A DNA stretch of 64,000 nt from Sulfuracidifex tepidarius (GTDB lineage Archaea; Thermoproteota; Thermoprotei_A; Sulfolobales; Sulfolobaceae), in the NCBI RefSeq assembly GCF_008326425.1, contig NZ_AP018929.1:2370875-2434874 (forward strand), read 5' to 3'. Position 1 is the stretch's first letter, and each line of letters starts with the position of its first letter. The translations under genes and the position numbers were made by a program. Positions 28,506 through 37,087 of this stretch are shown here, one piece after another. Under the pieces are notes generated by a model, which was not told the origin of the DNA, did no database searches, and was given only the letters and a program-made list of their open reading frames with translations.

Positions 28506-29408
28506 ATGGTTTTTTGCATCAAGATTGAAAGAAGAAGATACAATGAGGTAATAAAAAGTCTGAAAGTTCACCCAGATTATGCTCCGTTTTTCGATGGTGA
28601 TTTCGCTTACATACCCCTGGTAGATCAGGCTGGAGAGGAATGTAACCCTCCACCTAGATCTAAGGTAAAGAAACTGAATCAGATAGTCCCCGGTCTTAGA
28701 AGCTACTACATTGTAGGAGAAATAGCTCTCATCACGGATCAGGGGGACGAAAAGGACTACTCGCAGGCTGCCTCTTACATTCTCGACGTCTATAAAAAGG
28801 TAAGGTCTGTCTACCTCAGGAAAAAGGTAACCGGGCCGCTTAGAATAAACCAAGTTAGACTCATTGCAGGCAAGGATGATCCAGTAACAGAGTACAAGGA
28901 AAACGGATTAAGGTTTATCGTGGATGTGACTAAGGTCTATGTAAATCCTACCATGGCTAACGAAAGAATAAAGGTAAGCGAAAACCTGAAATCTAACCTA
29001 GTTTTAGACGCTTTCGCTGGATATGGGCCTTTCTCGCTTCACTTAGCAAGAAAGGGAATCGCGGTAGTTGCAGGGGACTTAAACTTGGATGGGCTTTACA
29101 TGTTGAAGGTCAACGCAGAGCTTAACAAGCTTAGAGGATGGATAGATATAGTACAATATGACGCCTCATATCTACCATTTAGGGATTCGTCCTTCGAAAC
29201 CGTGATAGCTGACAATCCTACAATTGTGGAGAACTTCAAAAAGGAGCTCTGCAGGGTCGGTAAGATGGTGATTTTCTACACTCTCAGTGAAAGTGAACAA
29301 GAAGCTTCTAGAAAGATCTTCAAAACTTCATGGGTCAGAGTTAACGACTACGCTAAGAACCTCTACATCTTTAAGGGGGTAGTCAGATGCGACAACGAAA
29401 ACAGTTAG
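28506..29408 (+). CDS. Trm5/Tyw2-family tRNA methyltransferase-like protein
   Basis: A 300-residue SAM-dependent enzyme. An N-terminal D1-like region (1-95) precedes a central linker and a Rossmann fold with LDAFAGYGPFSLHLA at about 168-182. GDLNLDGLYMLKVNAELN and QYDASYLPFRD follow. In Trm5, which makes m1G37 in tRNA, the catalytic segment is NLP-like; here the position reads ADNPT. This suggests a divergent member, with wyosine-pathway Tyw2-like activity as the alternative. It overlaps the convergent DUF371 gene by 81 bp, the longest overlap in the window. Confidence 0.75.
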   Translation: MVFCIKIERRRYNEVIKSLKVHPDYAPFFDGDFAYIPLVDQAGEECNPPPRSKVKKLNQIVPGLRSYYIVGEIALITDQGDEKDYSQAASYILDVYKKVRSVYLRKKVTGPLRINQVRLIAGKDDPVTEYKENGLRFIVDVTKVYVNPTMANERIKVSENLKSNLVLDAFAGYGPFSLHLARKGIAVVAGDLNLDGLYMLKVNAELNKLRGWIDIVQYDASYLPFRDSSFETVIADNPTIVENFKKELCRVGKMVIFYTLSESEQEASRKIFKTSWVRVNDYAKNLYIFKGVVRCDNENS

Positions 29409-29801
29409 ATCCTTTTCGTTCTTAAGTTCCTCTATCAGGTCCCTTCTAATATCTCTTGCAGCTTTGTTTGAATGCAGCATGAGAGTAGAATCTGAGATGA
29501 ATCCTGACTTCCTCACTATCATTTTTTCTGTGTTTGATAACGGAAGTTCGTGAGATCCAACTCCTTGTACTAAATCGATCAGGCCCCCTACCTTCATGAC
29601 TAAATAGACGTATGATCCGTCCATCTTTATTATCTGTTTAACTCTTTCGTCCAAGTCAGAGAGTGCCTTATCGGCGTTTATGCCTAGTATGCAGTCTCCT
29701 CTAGGTGTCAGATAGTCGTCCTTGGTTATTTCCAGAGTGTTCCTGTGAGTACCTTTGACATTAAAGTGCCCTTTAGCCTTGATCACATCAAGAGCTATCA
29801 T
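29328..29801 (-). CDS. DUF371 protein
   Basis: A 157-residue protein of the archaeal DUF371 family, recognised by GHFNVKGTHRNTLEITKDDY, then LTPRGDCILGINADKAL. The conserved His, Thr and Arg residues of this stretch suggest a nucleotide or RNA active site, but no function is established. It is the last gene of an rnp4-yhbY-DUF371 operon (overlap of 14 bp with yhbY), hinting at a part in RNA processing. Its 3' 81 bp overlap the convergent Trm5-like gene. Confidence 0.8.
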   Translation of the reverse strand: MIALDVIKAKGHFNVKGTHRNTLEITKDDYLTPRGDCILGINADKALSDLDERVKQIIKMDGSYVYLVMKVGGLIDLVQGVGSHELPLSNTEKMIVRKSGFISDSTLMLHSNKAARDIRRDLIEELKNEKDLTVFVVASDYPLKDVEVLSVVVNSDP

Positions 29802-30039
29802 CTTTAGCCAGTATGAAAGTAAATCCTCTGGTCTCTATAAGCTTGGCTCCTACGCTTTCAGCTACTTTCCTGGCTACTTCGTTCACGTCGTCTTCTGTTG
29901 CTACTTTAACTTTGAGAACTTTGTCCTGCTTCAGCCTTCTCTTTATCTCATTAATTACGCCGTCATTTAATCCGTTTTTCCCTATTCTTATTACCGGATG
30001 TGATGCTCTTGCCTTTTTTATCAGTTCTTCTGAGGTCAT
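29788..30039 (-). CDS. YhbY/CRM-domain RNA-binding protein
   Basis: An 83-residue stand-alone CRS1-YhbY domain. The signature is HPVIRIGKNGLNDGVINEI and later GAKLIETRGFTFIL, with the GxxG-like loop IGKNG. Such domains bind RNA and associate with pre-ribosomal particles in bacteria and archaea. Encoded between rnp4 and DUF371 with overlaps on both sides (77 bp with rnp4), in a reverse-strand operon for RNA maturation. Confidence 0.85.
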   Translation of the reverse strand: MTSEELIKKARASHPVIRIGKNGLNDGVINEIKRRLKQDKVLKVKVATEDDVNEVARKVAESVGAKLIETRGFTFILAKDDSS

Positions 30040-30307
30040 ACCTTCTTATCCAGTTACATGTGTTGCATCGCCTTATTAAGGTCTTTGAGTGAATCCTCCT
30101 ACTCTCGGTTATTCCCAAGACTAGGGGAGTGAAACATTTCCTGCAAAACTTCCTCTTGTACTCTATTGGAATTTTCAATGAGTTCTTCCTTGAATACTCC
30201 ACTGCAAGCATAACGTATTTCCTGCCCAATTCAACGTTCCCTCTCTTCACTTCTTGGATGGCCATGTCCAAGAGCTCATATATGCGAAACTTTGCTTTCA
30301 CTGCCAT
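29963..30307 (-). CDS. rnp4: RNase P protein component 4 (Rpp21/Rpr2 type)
   Basis: A 114-residue zinc protein of archaeal RNase P, which matures the 5' ends of tRNAs. An N-terminal helix pair (ELLDMAIQEVKRG) precedes the zinc site formed by FCRKCFTPL and RRCNTCNW, and the tail is very basic (KKGKSITSGNKNREKR). The ATG at 30307 is preferred to an in-frame TTG two codons upstream. It is divergent from nep1 with only 37 bp between the starts, so their core promoters must interlock. Confidence 0.88.
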   Translation of the reverse strand: MAVKAKFRIYELLDMAIQEVKRGNVELGRKYVMLAVEYSRKNSLKIPIEYKRKFCRKCFTPLVLGITESRRIHSKTLIRRCNTCNWIRRYDLRRTDKKGKSITSGNKNREKRIK

Positions 30308-30344
30308 AAACAATCTTTTTTATATGCTAAGGATTAAGGCTTTC

Positions 30345-31001
30345 ATGCTCCTTAACGTGATATTACTAGAATCAGCTCTTGAAACCGTTCCAGATGAGAT
30401 CTTAGACCACCCCTCAGTGAAAAATAACGCTAAAAGAAGGAGGAAGGAACCTAAAAGTACGATTCTCGACGTTTCTATTCACTACCATGCAATGAGAAAC
30501 TTAAAAGAAAAGGAAAAGAGAGGAAGGCCCGACATAATACATTCTGCTATGGTTCTCCTCCTAACAGATCCTGTGGTGAAGGTGAACTTATATATTCACA
30601 CCATAAATTCCCTGCTAATCAAGGTTAACTCCGACATTAGACCTCCAAAGAATTATGAAAGATTCATAGGTCTCATGGAGCAACTGTTCGAATACGGAAA
30701 GGTTCCCCCAGAATCTGATACCCCGCTAATTGAAATCACTAAATGCACACTTGATGATTTACTATCGAAATACAAGATGGTTCTCCTCACAGAAAAAGGG
30801 GAGAGAAAAACTCCTGATTATCTTTGCAATTTAGGAGAAGAATGGATCATTGGTCTAGGAGGGTTTCCGCACGGAGACTTCAACGAACAGATTTACAAGA
30901 AAGCTAGTGAGAGGATATCTATCAGTGACCACGTCCTAGAAACTCAAGGCGTGATCTGCAGAATAATGGGTTCATGTAACCAGCTTGTTGGATGGCCCTG
31001 A
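30345..31001 (+). CDS. nep1: Nep1/Emg1 rRNA pseudouridine N1-methyltransferase
   Basis: A 218-residue SPOUT-class methyltransferase that methylates a pseudouridine in the 16S rRNA decoding region and aids 30S assembly. Recognised by LLNVILLESALETVPDEI at the start, KRRRKEPKSTILDVSIHYHAM, RGRPDIIHSAM and the SAM-binding knot near VIGLGGFPHGDF. The open frame runs far upstream, but ATG 30345 gives the normal protein and has TTTTTATATGC 25 bp before it. It overlaps the convergent ribbon-helix-helix gene by 30 bp. Confidence 0.92.
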   Translation: MLLNVILLESALETVPDEILDHPSVKNNAKRRRKEPKSTILDVSIHYHAMRNLKEKEKRGRPDIIHSAMVLLLTDPVVKVNLYIHTINSLLIKVNSDIRPPKNYERFIGLMEQLFEYGKVPPESDTPLIEITKCTLDDLLSKYKMVLLTEKGERKTPDYLCNLGEEWIIGLGGFPHGDFNEQIYKKASERISISDHVLETQGVICRIMGSCNQLVGWP

Positions 31002-31565
31002 GAACTTCCCTATTAAAGTAACTATACCTCCTGCTAGAGCGTCCACTTTCTTTATCTCTAACCCGAAGCTCTCTCCTATTTTACTGAATATTCTAGATGC
31101 ACAAAGAGTTGAAACTGCACTAAATCCCGTTCCATAAATTCTGAACTCAATTAATCCATTTGAGTCCTTTATTTGTACATCCCTTATAGGCATTAAGGGC
31201 TTTATCATGTTGTAGATCTCCATGAGATCATTAATGTCGTTAGCCTTGGATTTCAGATAGCTTCCTATCTGTTCTCCAACGCCTTCACATATTTTCTCGT
31301 ACTCATTGGGATCCTTTTCATACGCTAGTCTGGTTATGTTCTCCAAGTACCAAGAGGTGACTGGTACCAGATCTAAAGAACTAGATAGCCTATGATATTC
31401 AACTATGTTTTCAAGGACGGAAGCGTCCTCTCCCTCCTTAAGCAGCTTGAGGAGGGACTTTATCGCTATGTTAGTCAGAGCGTATATAGTATAACCTCTC
31501 TTCTTAGCTTCCTGTTCAAGTTCCTCAATCAAATTAGCATCTGCTGCAATATTGATTCTCGGCAT
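30972..31565 (-). CDS. Ribbon-helix-helix-like hypothetical protein
   Basis: A 197-residue protein. The N-terminal 45 residues (MPRINIAADANLIEELEQEA, then RGYTIYALTNIAIKSLLKLL) look like a ribbon-helix-helix DNA-binding unit; the remaining 150 residues are a helical and beta domain of unknown type. The ATG at 31565 is chosen because the TATA-like GATATATAAG at about 31598-31607 would place the transcript start near 31575, after the alternative upstream start. Probably a transcription factor, by inference. Overlaps nep1 by 30 bp. Confidence 0.6.
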   Translation of the reverse strand: MPRINIAADANLIEELEQEAKKRGYTIYALTNIAIKSLLKLLKEGEDASVLENIVEYHRLSSSLDLVPVTSWYLENITRLAYEKDPNEYEKICEGVGEQIGSYLKSKANDINDLMEIYNMIKPLMPIRDVQIKDSNGLIEFRIYGTGFSAVSTLCASRIFSKIGESFGLEIKKVDALAGGIVTLIGKFSGPSNKLVT

Positions 31566-31635
31566 ACGAGTCTCAGAAAAAAACATTCTTAACTAAACTT
31601 ATATATCTTTCCATTAGATACACATTTATTTTATT

Positions 31636-31785
31636 TTAATGTGGCGTAAATGCTGCTAGATCGAACAGTATGAACAGAATCAAAGCTACTATAAATCCTC
31701 CCAAATACCAGTTATCGTCTTTAAATAGAGCCTTTATTAAATCCATTATGCTATTTATTTCCTGTGTTTTCTGCTCCTTGCTCAT
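31636..31785 (-). CDS. Small single-pass membrane protein (49 residues)
   Basis: A clean ATG-to-TAA frame, MSKEQKTQEINSIMDLIKAL at the N-terminus (charged, amphipathic) followed by one membrane helix (WYLGGFIVALILFILFDLAA) and a short FTPH end. Composition and order, with a soluble charged head and tail anchor, look like a genuine small membrane protein. It fills an otherwise empty 300-bp gap between the RHH-like gene and tldD. Function unknown. Confidence 0.45.
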   Translation of the reverse strand: MSKEQKTQEINSIMDLIKALFKDDNWYLGGFIVALILFILFDLAAFTPH

Positions 31786-31867
31786 GATTACCAATAATTA
31801 ATTCATTATCTTTGATTTTAAGTTTTTCTAGCTTATATCATCAAAGATTATTAGTAACAGAGTTACA

Positions 31868-33310
31868 ATGATGTCCTGTATGTCAGATAGAAGTGACGAT
31901 GTAGAGAGGATTCTCCACTATGCTGAAAAGAGAGGGTTCGATTACATAGAAGTAAGATATCATTCCCTAGGCGTTCAGAACTTCAGCGTCTTGAACGGAA
32001 TTACAACCAATGTAAACTTTAGTCTATCGTCAGGATTTTCTGTAAGAGTAGCTAAGGACAACACGCTATATTTCTTTTCCTCGCCAGATCAGCAGAAACT
32101 AAAGGAAAGTTTGGACTACTTCCATCCAATTGATTCGAGGCCGTGGATACCATCGATTGAGATGAATGAGAACCTTTACAAAGGAGATTATGAGGTCCCA
32201 CAGAAGACCCCCTTAGATATAGTTTCACTGGAAGAAAAGATAAAGTACATGAAAGGGGTGACTAAAGAGGTAACAGATATAAAGATATCTAGTAAGATTA
32301 TATCATTAGAAATAGATTATATTGAATCTATGGAAGTTAAAGACGTAGTAACCTCAGACGGTGCAAAGGTTCACGGAAAGGTGCCAAGGGTCTGGAACCT
32401 TTATTCGATTGTAATGAAAAACGGGGACATAAGCATAAACACATTTGCAGATGAGTTGGGTTCGTCCGGAGGTTATGAAGTAGTAAATTCCTGGAATTTA
32501 TCTGAGTACTTGTCAGGAAAAGTGAAATCGTTCGACGAGATCTTGACTAAGGGTAGACCTCCTTCAACTTCAACTCAGGACATAGTGCTAAGCGGGCAGA
32601 TAGCTGGAATAATAGCCCACGAGTCGGCTGGGCATCCTTTCGAAGCAGATCGAATCTTGGGCAGAGAAGGAGCTCAGGCCGGAATGAGCTATCTGACTGG
32701 AAGAGACTTAAATTTGGATAGATCCTTCGGGAGTGAGGTTGTAAACGTTATTGATGACCCTACTTTACCTTATAGTATGGGCTTCTTCCTTTCTGACGAT
32801 GAAGGAATAACAGCCAGAAGGAAGTTCCTCATCAAGAACGGAAAGATAGACGAGCTATTACAAAGCAGGACCACTTCCACCAAGTTTAACGTGAAAAGCA
32901 ACGGTTCGGTTAGAGCGTCAGATTTCACGGGAGAACCCTTAATCAGGATGTCTAATACGTTCTTCCTTCCTTCATCGATGAAGTTTGAAGAGATGATAGA
33001 AGATATAGATGACGGGATATTCATGAAATCGTTCATGGAGTGGAACATAGATGACTTAAGGTGGAGCCAGAGGTATGTCGGGTTAGAAGCTTATGAGATA
33101 AAGAAGGGAGAGATTGGATCTCCTGTTCTTTTCCCAGTCTTCGAGGCAGATACTGGGAAAATATATAATTCAATAGTAGCTGTTGACAACACACTGTCCT
33201 TTTACGCGGGGATGTGCGGCAAAGGAGAGCCTTCTCAAGGTGTTCCGGTTTGGATGGGTGGGCCGGATCTAAAGTTAAAGGGAATGCAAGTGAAGAGGTT
33301 AGGTGATTAG
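31868..33310 (+). CDS. tldD: TldD-type zinc metalloprotease subunit
   Basis: A 480-residue subunit of the TldD/TldE heterodimeric protease, which cuts unfolded peptides through a narrow active site and in bacteria also matures modified peptides. The zinc-binding HESAGHPFEADRI motif (HExxxH) lies at about 252-264. GRDLNLDRSFGSEVVNVIDDP is a conserved following segment. tldE starts immediately after the stop codon, with a GGTGAT ribosome site inside the end of tldD. Confidence 0.92.
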   Translation: MMSCMSDRSDDVERILHYAEKRGFDYIEVRYHSLGVQNFSVLNGITTNVNFSLSSGFSVRVAKDNTLYFFSSPDQQKLKESLDYFHPIDSRPWIPSIEMNENLYKGDYEVPQKTPLDIVSLEEKIKYMKGVTKEVTDIKISSKIISLEIDYIESMEVKDVVTSDGAKVHGKVPRVWNLYSIVMKNGDISINTFADELGSSGGYEVVNSWNLSEYLSGKVKSFDEILTKGRPPSTSTQDIVLSGQIAGIIAHESAGHPFEADRILGREGAQAGMSYLTGRDLNLDRSFGSEVVNVIDDPTLPYSMGFFLSDDEGITARRKFLIKNGKIDELLQSRTTSTKFNVKSNGSVRASDFTGEPLIRMSNTFFLPSSMKFEEMIEDIDDGIFMKSFMEWNIDDLRWSQRYVGLEAYEIKKGEIGSPVLFPVFEADTGKIYNSIVAVDNTLSFYAGMCGKGEPSQGVPVWMGGPDLKLKGMQVKRLGD

Positions 33311-33313
33311 ATG
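33302..33313 (+). promoter_or_regulatory. Ribosome binding site of tldE within tldD
   Basis: GGTGAT at 33302-33307 is followed by the tldD stop TAG and then the tldE ATG at 33311, a textbook coupled start. It is the same GGTGAT type used elsewhere for internal operon genes in this window. Confidence 0.7.
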
Positions 33314-34582
33314 GAGAAAGTGGTTGAGAAACTAAATCAGACTTGTGATTCGTACAGTTTGTCCATAACGCAGACCAAATCTACAATGGTGAAGTTCGCG
33401 GACTCCAAGGTTACGATAGTCCAAAACTGGAACGTGTCTAACGTATCTCTCCTCTTGACCAGGAGGAACAAGTTCATGACCTCGACGTTCTCGTCTGTAG
33501 AAGAAATGGAGAGAAATTTGTCCTCACTTAACGAGAAACTCGGATTGTTGGAACCCACCGAACTTGTCCCGCTAATAAGCGAGAGTGACAAAATTGTCAG
33601 GGTAAGGAACACGGATGAGAGAATAAGTTCTGCTATCACTGACCCTTCTCCGATAGTCAAAGTAGTGTTAGACTCAGCTGAGTCTTCTCTCTTTGGAACC
33701 CTCAATCTAGTGGAAACTACCAGGAAGCTTATCACGTCTGCGGGCTTCGATGGCGAGGAGACGAGAAACTATTTCGTTTCATACTTTAGGAGCATTGATA
33801 GGGGAAGATCTGGACACTGGTCCACAGTTTCATCTAAGTATAGTGACTCAAGCCTTGCGTCCACTGTTAAGAAGTCCGCAGAATACGCATCTATAGATGG
33901 CGAAGCTACCCTTGATGAGGGTCGACATGACGTTGTGTTATCACCTTCAGTTTTCGCTAACTTAATAGAAATAATAGGTTACATGTCCTCAGCATATAAC
34001 CTCATGTCGTCCATGTCCTTTCTAGTCAAAAGCAAACCGGGTGATAACGTAGCGTCCAGCAAGTTCTCCTTAAATGACATACCTAAAAACGACATGGTGG
34101 GAAGCTTCAACTTCGACGATGAAGGTACTCTGACTTACAATAAACCTATCATTGAAAATGGGACACTTAGGACTTTTCTTTTTAACAATTCTTTGGCTAA
34201 AAAATATAACTATAAATCAACTGCAAACGCTGGATGGGTAGAGCCCAGACCTTGGGCACTCGAGATTGGAAAAGGCGACGTAAAGGAGGACTCACTGCTG
34301 GATGGAAACTTGATATTCTTCAATAACAACTGGTATACCAGATTACAGAACTATTATGAAGGCCAGTTCTCCACTGTAGGAAGAGACGCAATCATAGCGT
34401 TCAAGGACGGCAAGCCGATAGGAAGAATAAAAAGGGCGAGGATCTCAGACAAACTCCCCTGTATTATCAATAGAATTGAGGGTTTATCAACAGATGTGTA
34501 TAAACAGATGTGGTGGGAGGTAGAAGTCCCGACAATCTCTCCTTTTGCTCTGATAAAGAACGTCATGATAACAAAAGGTTAA
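33311..34582 (+). CDS. tldE: TldE/PmbA-type partner of TldD
   Basis: A 423-residue partner subunit lacking the HExxxH motif, as is normal for TldE. Family markers are the central GRHDVVLSPSVFANLIE, the SFNFDDEGTLTYNKPIIENG segment and the C-terminal EVPTISPFALIKNVMI. Encoded directly after tldD (no gap). T-rich sequence after the stop (about 34588-34610) probably ends the transcript. Confidence 0.9.
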   Translation: MEKVVEKLNQTCDSYSLSITQTKSTMVKFADSKVTIVQNWNVSNVSLLLTRRNKFMTSTFSSVEEMERNLSSLNEKLGLLEPTELVPLISESDKIVRVRNTDERISSAITDPSPIVKVVLDSAESSLFGTLNLVETTRKLITSAGFDGEETRNYFVSYFRSIDRGRSGHWSTVSSKYSDSSLASTVKKSAEYASIDGEATLDEGRHDVVLSPSVFANLIEIIGYMSSAYNLMSSMSFLVKSKPGDNVASSKFSLNDIPKNDMVGSFNFDDEGTLTYNKPIIENGTLRTFLFNNSLAKKYNYKSTANAGWVEPRPWALEIGKGDVKEDSLLDGNLIFFNNNWYTRLQNYYEGQFSTVGRDAIIAFKDGKPIGRIKRARISDKLPCIINRIEGLSTDVYKQMWWEVEVPTISPFALIKNVMITKG

Positions 34583-34689
34583 ATCCCGTTTTCCTTCTTG
34601 TTTTTATTAGATTTGCTAAATACTTTTAAAAAAGAGTAAGCCTTTTATGTATACTTCAATATATTATAATGACATTAGAGGTGTCGAGT

Positions 34690-34705
34690 GAGGTGATGTA
34701 CCTTG
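34690..34705 (+). promoter_or_regulatory. Ribosome binding site deciding a TTG start
   Basis: GAGGTGAT at 34690-34697 lies 5 bp before the TTG at 34703, supporting this start for the cation transporter even though the codon is unusual. An out-of-frame GTG and ATG lie between. Confidence 0.6.
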
Positions 34706-35581
34706 ATTTCGTTAAAAGGTTTGAATTCAGCCTCGCGAATCTTTTTATTCACGGGGATAGTCCTTCTACCTTTATCTTTGGTTGAATATCTGTTCGGTTT
34801 CTGGTATGGGTCGTTCATACTTATAGCCGATTCATACCACGGTTTCATAGATACTTTCTCCGCATTTTTCTATTCTATCATACTTAGAGTAATATATAGG
34901 AAATCTAAGAGGTTCCCATTAGGAAAGTACAACTTGGAAAGCCTTGGCATATTGCTCGCATCAATAATAGTCCTCTTTCTTTCCCTCAACCTGATCATAG
35001 ATGCAGTAAGGGATAATCAGTCATTTGACAGTCCGTGGTTTGCTTTCCTAACTTGGGTCCCTGCAGTAGTGACTTTAGTCATATACTTTTCAGAGAGAAA
35101 ATACAGCTGGATAGGCTTAGTTAGAGCAGACATGGCCCACAGCAAGTTTGACGTGTTAACCGAGGTGGCTAGCGGATTTGCTATAATTCTGGACAACTCT
35201 CTAGTTACACTTATAATGATTTTAGTCATAGTCGGCTTCGTTATCCTTGACACAGCAAGGGAACTCAAGGAAGCAGTAATGTCTTTGATAGGGGCCACGC
35301 TAGATTCCCCTATACGTGATGTAGCAATCGAGAAAATGAGAAAGTCTGGGATAAATGTGCTTTCGGCATCGATTAGAAAAGTAGGCTCGTTCTATTCTAT
35401 ATCTGTAGTAATTGGATTGCCTAGCAACACGACGCTAAAGGAAGCATATAGGATCAGGAAGAAAGCATATAGGATTATAAATTCTATTGATAATATAGCA
35501 CTAGTTGAAGTAAAAATAATCCCTCTTAGGAGCTTAAAGGTCAAGGAAAAGAAGTCTATATTGAGACAAATGAAACATTAA
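34703..35581 (+). CDS. Cation diffusion facilitator family transporter
   Basis: A 292-residue metal exporter with about six membrane helices in residues 10-190 and a cytosolic C-terminal domain (about 205-292). The metal-site HxxxD motifs are visible in YHGFIDTF and MAHSKFDVL; the first has Asp a few residues earlier (ADSYHG). CDF proteins export Zn, Co, Mn or Fe against protons. The basic C-terminus (KVKEKKSILRQMKH) is longer than usual. The window holds a second, dissimilar CDF gene at 49831. Confidence 0.82.
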   Translation: MISLKGLNSASRIFLFTGIVLLPLSLVEYLFGFWYGSFILIADSYHGFIDTFSAFFYSIILRVIYRKSKRFPLGKYNLESLGILLASIIVLFLSLNLIIDAVRDNQSFDSPWFAFLTWVPAVVTLVIYFSERKYSWIGLVRADMAHSKFDVLTEVASGFAIILDNSLVTLIMILVIVGFVILDTARELKEAVMSLIGATLDSPIRDVAIEKMRKSGINVLSASIRKVGSFYSISVVIGLPSNTTLKEAYRIRKKAYRIINSIDNIALVEVKIIPLRSLKVKEKKSILRQMKH

Positions 35582-35678
35582 GAACATACATTCTCTAATA
35601 GGGATCAAAGGTTTCTGATAAAATGTTATAGTTAGGTAATAACTTAAACTATATGATATTAAAGCATTTATTAAAAAT

Positions 35679-36545
35679 TTAGATTATATCAATTTCTTTT
35701 ACTTTAGGTAAAATCGACTTCTCCTCAGCTAGCTTGTAGAAGGTTTCTAGGCCTCTCTTAACCTGATCTATGGGCACGTTATACTCTTGAATGTCAGCCC
35801 AGATGGTCTTCTTAACTATCTCCTCTTCCAGGTCAGCTCCTTGGGCCTCTCTCATTATCCTGACGTCCTTAGGTATTATCTCCTCCAAATGAGATTCGGC
35901 ATATTTCTTGCTTTTCTCATAAGTCTCTTTGAACTTCAATGCTAATTCCTTTCCTAAATCCTTGTTTATAACTACCATACCCATCGGCATAGGAGACCCG
36001 TTAGAGATGTTCTTCCACATGTCCCACATGCTCGTTATCGGCTTGGCGTTAATCCCTAACTTCTTCATCGCATACATCATTTTTATTTCATGAACAGCAA
36101 CCAAAACATCTCCGTCCTTCCCTAGTGCCTTCATTTCGTCCAGAACACGACGAACTATCACTAGTTTCCCGTATCTCCCGACAAGCATCTTGTAGAGAGT
36201 GAACGCTGTAGTGTTTGGCCCGTGGACTATCAGTCTAGCCTTAGGTAGCTCGTCTTGTTTAATATCTGAAGTTGATAGGACTGGCATTCCTGTAATTCCG
36301 TCTATCGCTGAGGCCACAGCGTTTCCCATTATATAAAAGTAGTCCTGTATGTAAGGATACATTGCAGCTGAAGGTACTGAAACATCGACTTCTCTTTTTA
36401 AGACTAGTTCGTTTATGTCTTGGACTGTGGGAATGACTTCGAACTCTAAGTTAAAACCATCTGGTTTAACTTTTCCCTCCATTAATGGTATGAAAGGATA
36501 CAAATCTCCCGAGTCTGCTAGAGCACCAACTTTTATTGTTACCAT
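35679..36545 (-). CDS. MqnA/MqnD-family protein (futalosine-pathway-like)
   Basis: A 288-residue protein with the periplasmic-binding-protein fold but no signal peptide. It resembles MqnD, 1,4-dihydroxy-6-naphthoate synthase: REVDVSVPSAAMYPYIQDYF, then VAVHEIKMMYAMKKLGI with the catalytic-type His, a MWDMWKN segment and MPMGMVVINKDL, all in the MqnD order. MqnD works in menaquinone synthesis from futalosine. Sulfolobales make sulfur-containing caldariellaquinone, so the substrate here may be a quinone precursor that is not yet defined. An alternative is an unrelated NMT1/THI5-like ligand-binding protein. Confidence 0.65.
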   Translation of the reverse strand: MVTIKVGALADSGDLYPFIPLMEGKVKPDGFNLEFEVIPTVQDINELVLKREVDVSVPSAAMYPYIQDYFYIMGNAVASAIDGITGMPVLSTSDIKQDELPKARLIVHGPNTTAFTLYKMLVGRYGKLVIVRRVLDEMKALGKDGDVLVAVHEIKMMYAMKKLGINAKPITSMWDMWKNISNGSPMPMGMVVINKDLGKELALKFKETYEKSKKYAESHLEEIIPKDVRIMREAQGADLEEEIVKKTIWADIQEYNVPIDQVKRGLETFYKLAEEKSILPKVKEIDII

Positions 36546-36574
36546 GTGGTCAAATCTTAACTCATAGATAAAAA

Positions 36575-37075
36575 ATGTTGGTTACAGTAGGTAGTAAAAA
36601 CAGCGTAAAAGTCGATGCTGTAAAGGAAGCCTTCAGGATAGCTAAACTTGACGCTGAAGTTTTCTCTATAGAGGTAGAAAGCGGAGTCCCTGCACAACCT
36701 TTCTGCGATGATACATTTACGGGGGCCAGAAATAGGGCGTTAAGGTCAATGAAAATTGGTCATTCGGACATGGGAATAGGTATAGAAGGGGGAGTATGTG
36801 AAAGAAACGGGAGAATGGTTGCCTTTGCCGTTGTTCATGTCGTGGACAAAGGAGGTAAAGAGAACTTCTCCACCTCTGCGTCTTTCACTTTACCAGAAAA
36901 CATAGCACAGCTTATTAGAGAAGGCAAAGAATTAGGTGAGGCTACTGACGTCGTATTCAAAGTTAAGAACAGTAAGGAAAAACTCGGTGCAGTAGGACAT
37001 CTAAGCAAAGGTTTAATAAGCAGAACTACACTGTACATTCAACCCGTACTTCTTGCAATATATCCTTTCATCTAA
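36575..37075 (+). CDS. DUF84 inosine/xanthosine triphosphatase
   Basis: A 166-residue house-cleaning NTPase of the YjjX/DUF84 family, which removes non-canonical ITP and XTP. Markers are VTVGSKNSVKVDAVKEAF at the start, the VPAQPFCDDTFTGARNRA stretch and GIGIEGGV with the metal-binding Glu at about 73. It is slightly shorter than bacterial YjjX. Divergent from the MqnD-like gene by 29 bp and followed closely by the flavoprotein gene. Confidence 0.85.
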   Translation: MLVTVGSKNSVKVDAVKEAFRIAKLDAEVFSIEVESGVPAQPFCDDTFTGARNRALRSMKIGHSDMGIGIEGGVCERNGRMVAFAVVHVVDKGGKENFSTSASFTLPENIAQLIREGKELGEATDVVFKVKNSKEKLGAVGHLSKGLISRTTLYIQPVLLAIYPFI

Positions 37076-37087
37076 AGGTGAATTAAA

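Noticed and set aside
28458-28853. Reverse-strand frame over the flavoprotein end and Trm5-like start
   Set aside because: It covers two well-supported genes and has no recognisable protein pattern.
30129-30344. Upstream extension of the nep1 frame
   Set aside because: It would overlap rnp4 on the other strand and precede the normal Nep1 N-terminus; a TATA box points to the ATG at 30345.
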